Source: Actinomycetota bacterium (lineage in GTDB: Bacteria > Actinomycetota > Thermoleophilia > RBG-16-64-13). Taken from it: a stretch of DNA of 64,000 nt. The DNA lies in assembly GCA_016278725.1 (NCBI GenBank), contig JADQBG010000003.1, positions 1 through 64,000 of the forward strand. Direction: 5' to 3'. Below the pieces are notes generated by a model that saw only the letters and a program-made list of their open reading frames with translations, searched no databases and had not been told where the DNA came from. Both the position numbers and the translations under genes were made by a program. Below are positions 8,163-15,980 of the stretch, piece after piece (the stretch's first letter is position 1; every line of letters begins with the position of its first letter).

Positions 8163-8978
8163 CTAGGGGAGCGAGGAGCTGCTGCCCTCCGAATAGCTCT
8201 TGGCCACCTGAAGGTGGAGATGGCTTCCGGAATCATGAGTGTACTCAGCCAGGCGATCTCCCAGATCGCCCTGGGCTTCCCGCACCTTGCCGAGTTGGGT
8301 CTTGCCGGCGGTGACGGTCTGGCCGATGGTGACCGCCGGCTCGTCGATCAGCAGGAGCGATACGGTCAGATCTCCCAAGCCCTCGGGGCGGATGTCGATC
8401 TGGACGTCTTCGTACTTGCCGTAGAGCTGATAGGTCCTCACTCCGGTGATCTGGCCGGAGACCGGGCTGACCACCACGGCTCCGGGGGATGCCCCGATTT
8501 CCACTGCGCCGGTTTCCAACCCCGAGCGGCCGCGGTCGCCCACCTGGTAGTAGCGGATGGAGGATTCTCCGGAGAACACCCGCTCGAGGCCTCGCGAGAC
8601 GACGCCCGCGTTGACGCGGCTTCCCAACGGGGTGAGCGGGACGGATTTTTCATCTGAGGTCGGAGAGTAAGCGATGATGGTGGCCTCCCCGGCGCTTACC
8701 GGGAGAACCAGGTTGCGGTCCTGGACCTTGGCGAAGACGGGATGAGTCTCTCCGGCGGTGGCCACCGGGCCGGAGGAAGGACCGTCTTCGACCAGCAACT
8801 CCCCCGCGTTGACCTGAGAAGTAGAGCCCTCCGCGAGGGACATCACCAAATAGGCCGAGACAGAAAGCAGGAAAAGGGTTACCAGAGTGAGAAAGCGTAA
8901 ACGGCGCCGTCGAATCTCGACGGCTCGCTGCTCCCGACGAAGTCGTTGGCGCAAGTGTACTGAGGAGCCTTCTGCCAT
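8163..8978 (-). CDS. Membrane-anchored M23/LytM-like protein, probably non-catalytic
   Basis: A single N-terminal membrane anchor (FLTLVTLFLLSVSAYLVMSL, after a very basic Arg-rich stretch) is followed by an extracytoplasmic domain. The second half resembles a peptidase M23 fold: VVVSPVSGQITGV, GKYEDVQIDIRP, then TVTAGKTQLGKV and SGSHLHLQV. The zinc ligands of true LytM enzymes (HxxxD, HxH) are only partly kept, with HLHLQV at the end and no obvious HxxxD. It may therefore be a scaffold or activator of cell-wall hydrolases. Start ATG 8978 is preferred by domain layout, though an ATG at 9053 is also in frame. It is divergent from the AI-2E-type exporter. Confidence 0.65.
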   Translation of the reverse strand: MAEGSSVHLRQRLRREQRAVEIRRRRLRFLTLVTLFLLSVSAYLVMSLAEGSTSQVNAGELLVEDGPSSGPVATAGETHPVFAKVQDRNLVLPVSAGEATIIAYSPTSDEKSVPLTPLGSRVNAGVVSRGLERVFSGESSIRYYQVGDRGRSGLETGAVEIGASPGAVVVSPVSGQITGVRTYQLYGKYEDVQIDIRPEGLGDLTVSLLLIDEPAVTIGQTVTAGKTQLGKVREAQGDLGDRLAEYTHDSGSHLHLQVAKSYSEGSSSSLP

Positions 8979-9051
8979 TGGCCGTAGAGTAGCACTTCGG
9001 AGCGTCGAAGGCCACGCGCAGAGGGGCCCCGAAAAGGGGTGGAGGAGTATC

Positions 9052-9102
9052 ATGACCGCTAAGCCAAAGCCCTCGGACGCGCCGCGGGCCCCAGATTCCT
9101 AG
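9052..9102 (+). CDS. Possible 16-residue leader peptide
   Basis: A short frame, MTAKPKPSDAPRAPDS, begins at an ATG placed 3 bases after a strong GGAGGAG and ends 8 bases before the GTG of the exporter gene, which has its own AGGAGAG. Its position suggests a leader for translational coupling. Nothing shows that the peptide itself has a function, and the ribosome-binding site could be fortuitous. Confidence 0.3.
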   Translation: MTAKPKPSDAPRAPDS

Positions 9103-9110
9103 GAGAGAGC

Positions 9111-10394
9111 GTGCAGATCACCATCCCGCGTTGGGTGCAGTTGATTCTGATCCCGCTGGCGGTTTTGGCCGCCTTCTATCTGCTGCGCACGCTGAGTACG
9201 CCCGTCTTCGTCTTCCTGATGGCGTCCCTCCTGTCTCTGTTGCTCAACCCGCTGGTCCAATCGCTCTGCGCCCTGCGCATCCCCCGGATTCTCGCGGTTC
9301 CCATCGTCTATCTGAGCTTTGCCACGATCGTGGTGCTCTTGGCCATCCTAGCCGGTCCCCCCCTTGCGGCTCAGCTGAGGGCTCTTGTGGAAAACCTGCC
9401 GGAGTGGGCCTCCCAGGTGGAGTCCTGGCTGGCGGATCTGCAGGCCTACCTGGCCCAGCGAAATGTCGATGTCAATCTGACCACTTCGGTCGACCGCTTG
9501 GTGGTTTGGGTCGAGGACGCGGCGCTGTCCACCGCGGGCACGGTATTCAACGTGACCTTCAACGTGATCAGCTCTGTGGCCACTTTTCTCCTGATCGTCA
9601 TTATCAGTTTCTACATGCTCTTCGACGGACGCCGCATCTTCAACTGGCTCAAGCGCATCCTGCCCGGCGATGACGAGACCATGTCCGCGTACCTCTTCGG
9701 TCTGCAAGAATCCTTCGTCCGTTATGTCAAAGGCCAGTTCCTTCTGGCCCTCGCGGTGGGACTCGCGGGAGGCATCGCCATGTGGAGCTTGGGCTGGGAG
9801 GCGATCGACGTATGGCCGGAGGGAAGCCGGTACGCCCTGCTCTTCGGGGTCTGGGCGGGCTTGACCGAAGTGATCCCCTTCATCGGCCCCTGGCTGGGCG
9901 CAACACCTCCCGTGCTCTTGGCCCTGTTTCACTCGCCGGGCACGGCCCTGTGGGTTGCCTTCATCTTCTTTGCCATTCAGCAACTCGAGAACCACATCCT
10001 CGTGCCCAATATCATGGGCACCACGGTGGGGGTCCACCCTCTGGTCGTCATATTCGCCATTCTGGCGGGAGCTCAGGTCGGAGGCATCGTGGGCATGCTG
10101 GCCGTGCTGCCCTTGCTCGCTATGGGCAAGCACACGATCAACTTCTTTGATTTTCGCCTTTCCCGTGCGCCTTGGATCGCCGACGACGGCCTACCCTTGA
10201 GGCTGGAGAGGCATTCTCCCCGCGAGCCGGAGGCGGTTCTCCCTCCGATGACCGCCGAGCGGGAGCAGGGCGGCGCGCCGGCTCAGGAGCGAGGCATCAG
10301 CCCGGCTCAGGAGCAGGGGGATCTGCCGCAGAGGCCGTCGGAAGCGCGCGGGCATCAGCGCCGCGCCGATCCCGTCGAGCGACGGAGTTCCTGA
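9111..10394 (+). CDS. AI-2E family transporter (PerM/YdiK/TqsA-like)
   Basis: A polytopic membrane protein with about eight hydrophobic segments. Features of the AI-2E exporter family include FVFLMASLLSLLLNPLVQSL, the amphipathic periplasmic segment LPEWASQVESWLADLQAYLA, and the C-terminal signatures LTEVIPFIGPWLGATPPVLL and QQLENHILVPNIMG. Family members export autoinducer-2 or act as Na+/H+ or general exporters; the substrate here cannot be inferred. The ~80-residue tail is hydrophilic, Glu/Pro-rich and low-complexity. GTG 9111 has AGGAGAG 4 bases upstream. The phosphatidylinositol operon starts shortly after its stop. Confidence 0.85.
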   Translation: MQITIPRWVQLILIPLAVLAAFYLLRTLSTPVFVFLMASLLSLLLNPLVQSLCALRIPRILAVPIVYLSFATIVVLLAILAGPPLAAQLRALVENLPEWASQVESWLADLQAYLAQRNVDVNLTTSVDRLVVWVEDAALSTAGTVFNVTFNVISSVATFLLIVIISFYMLFDGRRIFNWLKRILPGDDETMSAYLFGLQESFVRYVKGQFLLALAVGLAGGIAMWSLGWEAIDVWPEGSRYALLFGVWAGLTEVIPFIGPWLGATPPVLLALFHSPGTALWVAFIFFAIQQLENHILVPNIMGTTVGVHPLVVIFAILAGAQVGGIVGMLAVLPLLAMGKHTINFFDFRLSRAPWIADDGLPLRLERHSPREPEAVLPPMTAEREQGGAPAQERGISPAQEQGDLPQRPSEARGHQRRADPVERRSS

Positions 10395-10408
10395 GCAACC
10401 CCCATTCC

Positions 10409-10417
10409 TGGTAGAAT
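10409..10417 (+). promoter_or_regulatory. Extended -10 promoter (TGGTAGAAT) for the phosphatidylinositol operon
   Basis: TGG followed by TAGAAT forms an extended -10 element 29 bases before the presumed start of the CDP-alcohol phosphotransferase. No good -35 was seen at 17-18 bp. The same TGG-TAnAAT form occurs before ccsA. Confidence 0.45.
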
Positions 10418-10445
10418 CCGCGCCTGCACGTTCGAGGAGGAGCAG

Positions 10446-11051
10446 ATAGATACTCTGCGGGATTTCTTTGGGTTTCGCCTTCGTCGAGCCTTCGAGCCCC
10501 TGATCCTAGGCCTTCAGAAACTCAACATCACCCCCAATCAGATCACGGTGACCGGAGCGCTGCTCAACCTGGCGGCGGCTGCGCTGGTCGTCGGCGACCG
10601 CTTGGTGCTGGCCGGGGTGGTCTTCGTGGTGGGCAGCCTGCTGGACATGCTCGATGGCACCCTGGCTCGGTTGGCCCAGAAAGTATCGCCGTTCGGGGCT
10701 TTCCTCGACTCGACACTGGACCGGGCTTCGGAGGGGATCGTCCTGGCGGCTGTTGCCTACCGCTTGGCGGAGCAGGGCCGCGCGGTGGACGCCGCCCTGG
10801 TGGTGGTGGCACTGCTAGGTTCGCTTCTGGTGAGTTACACTCGTGCACGCGCCGAGGCGCTGGGACTCGAGTGTAAGGTAGGCTTTATGAGCCGCCCGGA
10901 GAGGGTCGTGCTTCTCGCGGTCGGCTTGTTCTTCGACCTCTTGCCCTACGTGGTCTACCTGCTCGTGGTGCTCACGACGGTGACTGTGGGGCAGAGAGTA
11001 GCGCATACGTACCGGCAACTCAGACCCGCCGAAGACGCGGCGGGAGAGTAA
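10446..11051 (+). CDS. CDP-alcohol phosphatidyltransferase, probably phosphatidylinositol(-phosphate) synthase
   Basis: The family motif D-G-x2-A-R-x8-G-x3-D-x3-D is complete, from DGTLARL to FLDSTLD, within a protein of about six membrane segments. The gene directly precedes ino1, so the alcohol acceptor is probably inositol 1-phosphate, giving phosphatidylinositol phosphate as in other Actinomycetota. The conserved N-terminus ([20 protein letters not shown]) extends well upstream of the first ATG/GTG/TTG (GTG 10548). Between the in-frame stop at 10392 and that GTG there is no standard start, yet GGAGG at 10436-10440 sits 5 bases before an ATA codon. I take ATA 10446 as start, with CTG 10455 as the alternative. 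Confidence 0.83.
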   Translation: MDTLRDFFGFRLRRAFEPLILGLQKLNITPNQITVTGALLNLAAAALVVGDRLVLAGVVFVVGSLLDMLDGTLARLAQKVSPFGAFLDSTLDRASEGIVLAAVAYRLAEQGRAVDAALVVVALLGSLLVSYTRARAEALGLECKVGFMSRPERVVLLAVGLFFDLLPYVVYLLVVLTTVTVGQRVAHTYRQLRPAEDAAGE

Positions 11052-11077
11052 GAAGATTATCGCTTAGGAGGCTTCTG

Positions 11078-12289
11078 GTGAGTGGAAAGGTGAGGGTCGC
11101 GATCATCGGTGTGGGCAACTGCGCCTCTTCGTTGGTCCAGGGAGTGGAGTTCTACAAGAACGCGGCCGACGATGAATTCGTGCCCGGACTTATGCACGTG
11201 AATCTCGGGGGCTATCACATCTCCGATATCGAGTTCTCCGCGGCCTTCGACGTGGATCGGGAAAAGGTCGGCAAGGACCTCTCCCAGGCGATATTCAGCG
11301 GCATGAACAACACGGTGAAGTTCGCCGACGTCCCCAAGATGGGCGTCAAGGTGCACCGGGGAATGACGCACGACGGTCTGGGCAAGTACCTCTCTGAGGT
11401 GATCACCAAAGCCCCTGGCCCCACGGATGACGTGGCCGGGATCTTGCGCGAAACCAAGACCGACGTGGTGATCAACTATCTGCCCGTGGGCAGCGAGGCG
11501 GCCACCAAGTGGTATGTGGAGCAGATCCTCGACGCGGGTTGTGCCTTGGTCAACTGCATTCCCGTGTTCATCGGGCGCGAGGAGTACTGGCAGCAGCGCT
11601 TCGAGGAGAAGGGCCTCCCGGTCATCGGCGACGACATCAAGTCGCAGGTGGGAGCCACGATCGTCCACCGGGTGCTCACCCGCCTGATGCGCGAGCGCGG
11701 CGTGCGGCTCGAGCGGACCAGCCAGCTGAACGTTGGCGGCAACACCGACTTCCTGAACATGCTGGAGCGCGAACGGCTGGAGAGCAAGAAGATCTCCAAG
11801 ACCAACGCGGTCACCTCTCAGTTGGACTACGATCTGGGTGCCAAGAACGTCCACATCGGCCCTTCGGACTACGTCGAGTGGCTGGACGACCGTAAGTGGG
11901 CCTACATCCGCATGGAAGGCCGCACTTTTGGCGACGTGCCCCTCAACGTGGAACTCAAGCTGGAAGTGGTGGACTCCCCGAACTCGGCCGGCATCGTCAT
12001 CGACGCCGTTCGCTGCGCCAAACTGGCGCTCGACCGCGGCGAGTCGGGGGTGCTCTACGGCCCCTCCGCCTACTTCAAGAAGTCGCCGCCCATTCAGGTG
12101 CACGACGACATCGCCCGAGAGATGACCGAGGCCTTCATCCGCGGCGAAGCCCTTCCGGGATATCCTTACGTTTCGGGGAAGGGCGGGGATTCCGCCGGGT
12201 CGGCGGCGCCGAGCGAGGCCCCGATCGCGGCCGAGGAGCGGGCCCATCCGAACGGGGCCGGCGTCGCGGCCGGCGAGCACGAAGACTAG
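11078..12289 (+). CDS. ino1: Inositol-3-phosphate synthase
   Basis: Converts glucose 6-phosphate to 1D-myo-inositol 3-phosphate in an NAD-dependent isomerisation. The 403-residue protein has the N-terminal Rossmann motif [18 protein letters not shown], the conserved catalytic region INCIPVFI-type segment ([12 protein letters not shown]), [15 protein letters not shown], and [12 protein letters not shown]. It is of the short actinobacterial/archaeal type. GTG 11078 has TAGGAGG 6 bases upstream. It lies 26 bp after the CDP-alcohol phosphotransferase, which would use its product, and upstream of a glycosyltransferase-PHP fusion. The last ~35 residues are Ala/Glu/Gly-rich and variable. Confidence 0.93.
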   Translation: MSGKVRVAIIGVGNCASSLVQGVEFYKNAADDEFVPGLMHVNLGGYHISDIEFSAAFDVDREKVGKDLSQAIFSGMNNTVKFADVPKMGVKVHRGMTHDGLGKYLSEVITKAPGPTDDVAGILRETKTDVVINYLPVGSEAATKWYVEQILDAGCALVNCIPVFIGREEYWQQRFEEKGLPVIGDDIKSQVGATIVHRVLTRLMRERGVRLERTSQLNVGGNTDFLNMLERERLESKKISKTNAVTSQLDYDLGAKNVHIGPSDYVEWLDDRKWAYIRMEGRTFGDVPLNVELKLEVVDSPNSAGIVIDAVRCAKLALDRGESGVLYGPSAYFKKSPPIQVHDDIAREMTEAFIRGEALPGYPYVSGKGGDSAGSAAPSEAPIAAEERAHPNGAGVAAGEHED

Positions 12290-12338
12290 TTCCTTCTGTG
12301 GCGCCGGGGCGGAGAGAATCTCGCGGCTCCGGTGAGGC

Positions 12339-14378
12339 ATGACGCGGAAGCAGTATAGGATCGCGCTGGTTACGCCCCTTGCCTGGAACGTTCCCAGCGC
12401 GATCAACTTTCACGTGGCCGAGCTGGCGCGGGAGCTTCTGCGGCTGGGGCATCGCCCGACGGTCATCGTTTCCTCCGACGATCCCGACGAGCTGCGGCGG
12501 ATGCGGGCCCTCTGCCGGCGCCGCTGCCGGGCCGCGCTGAAGCTTCTCCCCGAGTGGATCGCTTCCGCCGACCGGCCGTCGGAGATGGAGGGGACGCCGC
12601 CCGGACCCATTCCGGACCCCCTGCTCCTGCCGACGCCGCGCACCGGGCCCATCGAGCCCGGCGAGGGCATTCCCGTACTGCCCTTGGGGCGCAGTTTTCA
12701 TCTGCGCATCAACGGCTCGGTGGCCAACGTGGGCCTGCCGGTGGATCTGCGCTCCCGCCTCGAGCGCGTGCTGATAGGCGCTGGGTTTGACCTGGTGCAC
12801 GTCCACGAGCCGGTCGCTCCCTCCCTTAGCTTCACCGCCGTCCGCGAGTCGCGCAGCCCGGTGATCGCGACTTTTCACATGTCGCCCGTGGGCATGGCCG
12901 GGCTGGAACTGGAGCGCGGACTGCTCGAACGTTTCTACCGGCGTCTGGACGCCCGGATCGTGACCTCTCAGGCGGGGGGCCGCGCGCTGGCGGAGCGCTT
13001 TTCGGGGGGGTACGAGGTGATCCCGCCGGGAACCCGTCTCGGGGCCATAGAGGCGGCCCGCCCGGCTCCGGCGGAGGAGGGCAGCCTGCTCTACGTCTAC
13101 CGAGGCGATGATCATCGGGGCCTCAGGGCTTTTCTTCGGGCGATTGCGGACGAACGGCCCCCCCGGCTAGAACGGCTGGTGGTGGCGGTGCATCGTCCAT
13201 CGGCCCTGGAGTGGCCGCCGCGTTCGGCGCCCCGGCGGCTTGCCGTGCCCGTGACCTGGCACGAGTTCGAAGACATGACCGCGTTGGAGCCGCTCTACCG
13301 GCAGGCAGCGGCGGTTGTCCTGCCCTATCTTGGCGGGGAGTGGCTGCAGCAGACCGGTCTGGAAGCGATCGCGACGGGGTGCCCGGTCGCCGCCCCCGAT
13401 TTCCCGCTTTCCGCCGAGATCCTGGAAGAAGCTCGGGGACGCCTTTTCAGCCCTCGCAGCGAGCGGAGTCTCGCCCGGGCCCTGGAAGCGCTGCTCGGGC
13501 CCGAGTCCGCGGAGGGCGAGGCCGCTTCGGCGGGGCCGAAGCTCGGCGCTCCGTACGGCGCACATTCGCTCGAGACCGTTACTCGCCGAACCCTCGAGCT
13601 CTACGAGAAGGCGCTTCACCGGGCCAAGGAGGAGGACGAGGGCCGCGCTTATCCCATCAAGACGGTCAAGTTCAGCCGAGCCGGAGTGCGCGACGACGGT
13701 CTGATCTATGCCGACCTGCACATTCACACCAACCATTCCAAGGACTCCACCAGTTCGGTTGCCGAGGTTCTCGAGGCGGCGTTCGAAGTGGGCCTCGGGG
13801 CTGTGGCCATCGCCGACCACGACACCATCTCCGGGGGACTCGAGGCCCGCGAGTTGGCTGGGGAGGATCTCGACGTCATCGTCGCCTCGGAGATCAAGAC
13901 CGCGGTCGGGGAGGTAATCGGCCTGTTCCTCGAGGAAGAGGTGCCCGGCGGACTCTCCTTCGAGGAGACGCTGGGCCTGATCAAGGAGCAGGGGGGCCTG
14001 GTCTACATTCCCCATCCCTTCGACGGACTCCGTTCCACGCCGTCTTATGAATCCATGGTCGACAACCTCTACCGGATAGACATCGTCGAGACCTACAACG
14101 CGCGGGTGGCGCTCTCCTCGTTCAATCTGAACGCCGAACGTTTCGCCAGCAAGTACAATCTGGTGGCCGGGGCCGGCAGCGACGCTCACGTGCTTCCCGG
14201 CATTGGCACCGCGATGCTGAGAATGCGGCCGTTCAAAGGCCCCGAAGAGTTCATGACGGCACTGCGGGAGGCCGACATCGTCACGCACCGCAAGAACCTG
14301 CTCTACCTGCAATCACTGAAGTTTTTGCAGACCACGCTGGACCACGTGCTCCCCAGCGGGGCGGACACCGGACGGTGA
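12339..14378 (+). CDS. GT4-like glycosyltransferase fused to a PHP phosphoesterase
   Basis: Residues 1-~430 form a GT-B glycosyltransferase of the GT4 type: IALVTPLAWNVPSAINFHVAELA with the usual N-terminal gap for the donor fold, FDLVHVHEPVAPSLSF, and the late E-x7-E region around QTGLEAIATGCPVAAPDF. Residues ~450-670 are a PHP domain with metal-binding motifs ADLHIHTNHSKDS, IADHDT, IPHPFDG and GSDAHV. PHP proteins act as phosphatases or nucleases. Position after ino1 suggests a role in making or trimming phosphoinositol glycolipids, which is inference. ATG 12339 has GGTGAGG just before it. Confidence 0.85.
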   Translation: MTRKQYRIALVTPLAWNVPSAINFHVAELARELLRLGHRPTVIVSSDDPDELRRMRALCRRRCRAALKLLPEWIASADRPSEMEGTPPGPIPDPLLLPTPRTGPIEPGEGIPVLPLGRSFHLRINGSVANVGLPVDLRSRLERVLIGAGFDLVHVHEPVAPSLSFTAVRESRSPVIATFHMSPVGMAGLELERGLLERFYRRLDARIVTSQAGGRALAERFSGGYEVIPPGTRLGAIEAARPAPAEEGSLLYVYRGDDHRGLRAFLRAIADERPPRLERLVVAVHRPSALEWPPRSAPRRLAVPVTWHEFEDMTALEPLYRQAAAVVLPYLGGEWLQQTGLEAIATGCPVAAPDFPLSAEILEEARGRLFSPRSERSLARALEALLGPESAEGEAASAGPKLGAPYGAHSLETVTRRTLELYEKALHRAKEEDEGRAYPIKTVKFSRAGVRDDGLIYADLHIHTNHSKDSTSSVAEVLEAAFEVGLGAVAIADHDTISGGLEARELAGEDLDVIVASEIKTAVGEVIGLFLEEEVPGGLSFEETLGLIKEQGGLVYIPHPFDGLRSTPSYESMVDNLYRIDIVETYNARVALSSFNLNAERFASKYNLVAGAGSDAHVLPGIGTAMLRMRPFKGPEEFMTALREADIVTHRKNLLYLQSLKFLQTTLDHVLPSGADTGR

Positions 14379-14475
14379 AGGATTACCCGGCGTCACCGCC
14401 AATATGTCACGTGCCCGCGCCCCATGAACCAGACTTCGGGATGGATGTGAGCAGCATCAGAGACGGAAGAGCAGA

Positions 14476-15117
14476 ATGACCGGCAGACCCGGCGAACAGC
14501 GCAAGCAGGCGCCCGCCCCCGCCCCCTCCGATCTTCGCAGCAGACTGGAAGAGCGGGCGATCGCGGAGAGCAACGAACTCAACCGCCGCATCGTGCACTG
14601 CCGCTCCTGCCGCCGCAGCGAGTACCTGCCCACCGTGGGCTCCGGGCATCCGCTGGCGGACATCGTCATGATCAAGTACCGCCCCCGCTACCTCGAGGTC
14701 AGCGAGGGAGTCTCCTTCTTCGGCCGGACGGGAAGCGCCGTGCTCAAGAGTGTCGAACGGCTGGGGATCGACCCCCTGCTCCTCTATGGCACAAACGTGA
14801 TCAAATGCGGCGGGTTGGAGGACGTGGAGGGCGAGCACGAGTGCGCCACGTTCCTGCTCGAGGAACTGCGCATCCTGCAGCCCAAGATGATAGTGGTCAT
14901 GGGGCGTCCGGTGCTCGACGTTCTGAACGCCCACCGGGTGGCCGGCACCCGGGAGTTGAGCTGGGAACCGGGCAAACTTCAGGAGTACAGCCCCTTCTGT
15001 CAGGCGCTGGTCACTCCCGACGTGGACACTTCTCTCGACGATGCGGACGCAAAGGCAGAGTTCTGGAAGGCCTTCCGCGTGCTGGGCGACTGGTACCGGG
15101 ACCAGCCTCCATACTGA
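14476..15117 (+). CDS. Family 4 uracil-DNA glycosylase-like protein with a degenerate active site
   Basis: The protein keeps the family 4/5 UDG layout: C42-x2-C45 (IVHCRSCRRSEYLP), SFFGRTGSAVLKSVERLGID, YGTNVIKCGG and a later Cys in EHECATFLLEELRILQPK, giving four Cys for a [4Fe-4S] cluster. The catalytic motif that normally reads GEAPGxxED is replaced by MIKYRPRYLE, so uracil excision is doubtful. It may bind DNA or another substrate through the fold. GGAAGAG lies upstream of ATG 14476. It is followed closely by the presenilin-like gene. Confidence 0.7.
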   Translation: MTGRPGEQRKQAPAPAPSDLRSRLEERAIAESNELNRRIVHCRSCRRSEYLPTVGSGHPLADIVMIKYRPRYLEVSEGVSFFGRTGSAVLKSVERLGIDPLLLYGTNVIKCGGLEDVEGEHECATFLLEELRILQPKMIVVMGRPVLDVLNAHRVAGTRELSWEPGKLQEYSPFCQALVTPDVDTSLDDADAKAEFWKAFRVLGDWYRDQPPY

Positions 15118-15155
15118 TCGGGTCTCCGGCTCGGCTTTTCCGCGTGGCGCTGGGG

Positions 15156-15980
15156 ATGAAGCGGGCAGGAGGCGGGCTGGGATCAGCGCCTGTGATCGCC
15201 GCCGCCGCCCTGGCGCTGGTGGCCGCGTATCCGCTTTCCGCCTGGTTTCCCGAACCCACCGACGCCCGCGTCGCTTCGCTCCTCGGATTCCTTTTGGCGA
15301 TGGTTCCGGCGGCGCTGTTCATGGCCGGTATCTTGCGGGCCCCGCTCCCGCCCCGCCTCCTGGGCCTGATCGTGGTCCTTGGTCTGGCGTTGGGATTCCT
15401 GGCGGCTTACTTGGAGATGCCTGCCCTTGCCGCCCCCTTCAAGATCGCGGCGGCGGCGGCTGCCGGCCGCCTCTTGGGCGTCCACGTGCCCGGCCCCCGC
15501 TGGCTCGCCTTCATGGCCGGACTTGTGCTGCTGATCGACGCCTGGAGTGTGTTCTTCGGCCCGACCAAAGCCATCGTCGAAGCCACCCCCTCCCTGCTGG
15601 AATACCTGCTGGTGGTTTTTCCCTCGGCCGGCGGAAGTGTGGGGGCGGCGCTCGGGGTCACCGATTTCGTGTTTCTGGCTTTCTTCACCGTGGGCTCGGC
15701 GATTACCGGTCTTCGCCACCGCTTGGGCTTCACTTTGATGGCCGCGAGCTTCCCCGTGTCATTGGGACTGGCCATGGGACTCGAGCGGGGCCTTCCCGCC
15801 CTGCCTCTACTCGGCCTCGCCTTCCTGCTGGCAAACGCGGATCTTCTGGCTTCGCGCGGCGGCACCCGGCGGAAGCCGCCCTCGGCGCCCACGCCGGCCA
15901 CAGGGCCCACCGCGCCTACAGGGCCCATCCCGCCTGCGGGGTCCACGACGCCCGCGGTGCCAACGGACTCTAAGAAGTAG
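15156..15980 (+). CDS. Presenilin/SPP-like (A22) intramembrane aspartyl protease homologue, tentative
   Basis: A 274-residue polytopic membrane protein with about eight hydrophobic segments and a Pro/Thr/Gly repeat tail (TGPTAPTGPIPPAG). Two segments resemble archaeal presenilin-like proteases. LLIDAWSVFFGPTKAI resembles the YDxxSVxxTKHM segment, with D128. LGVTDFVFLAFF resembles the GxGD segment, with D170. Neither motif is perfect: I replaces Y, and GVTD replaces GLGD. A conserved LLVVFP sits between them. If active, it would cut membrane proteins within the bilayer. The start is uncertain (GTG 15144 or ATG 15156). Its 3' end overlaps the end of rlmD by 11 bp. Confidence 0.5.
   Translation: MKRAGGGLGSAPVIAAAALALVAAYPLSAWFPEPTDARVASLLGFLLAMVPAALFMAGILRAPLPPRLLGLIVVLGLALGFLAAYLEMPALAAPFKIAAAAAAGRLLGVHVPGPRWLAFMAGLVLLIDAWSVFFGPTKAIVEATPSLLEYLLVVFPSAGGSVGAALGVTDFVFLAFFTVGSAITGLRHRLGFTLMAASFPVSLGLAMGLERGLPALPLLGLAFLLANADLLASRGGTRRKPPSAPTPATGPTAPTGPIPPAGSTTPAVPTDSKK

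Noticed and set aside
11057-12406. 449-codon open frame opposite ino1
   Set aside because: Antisense shadow; ino1 has full family motifs and a good ribosome-binding site.
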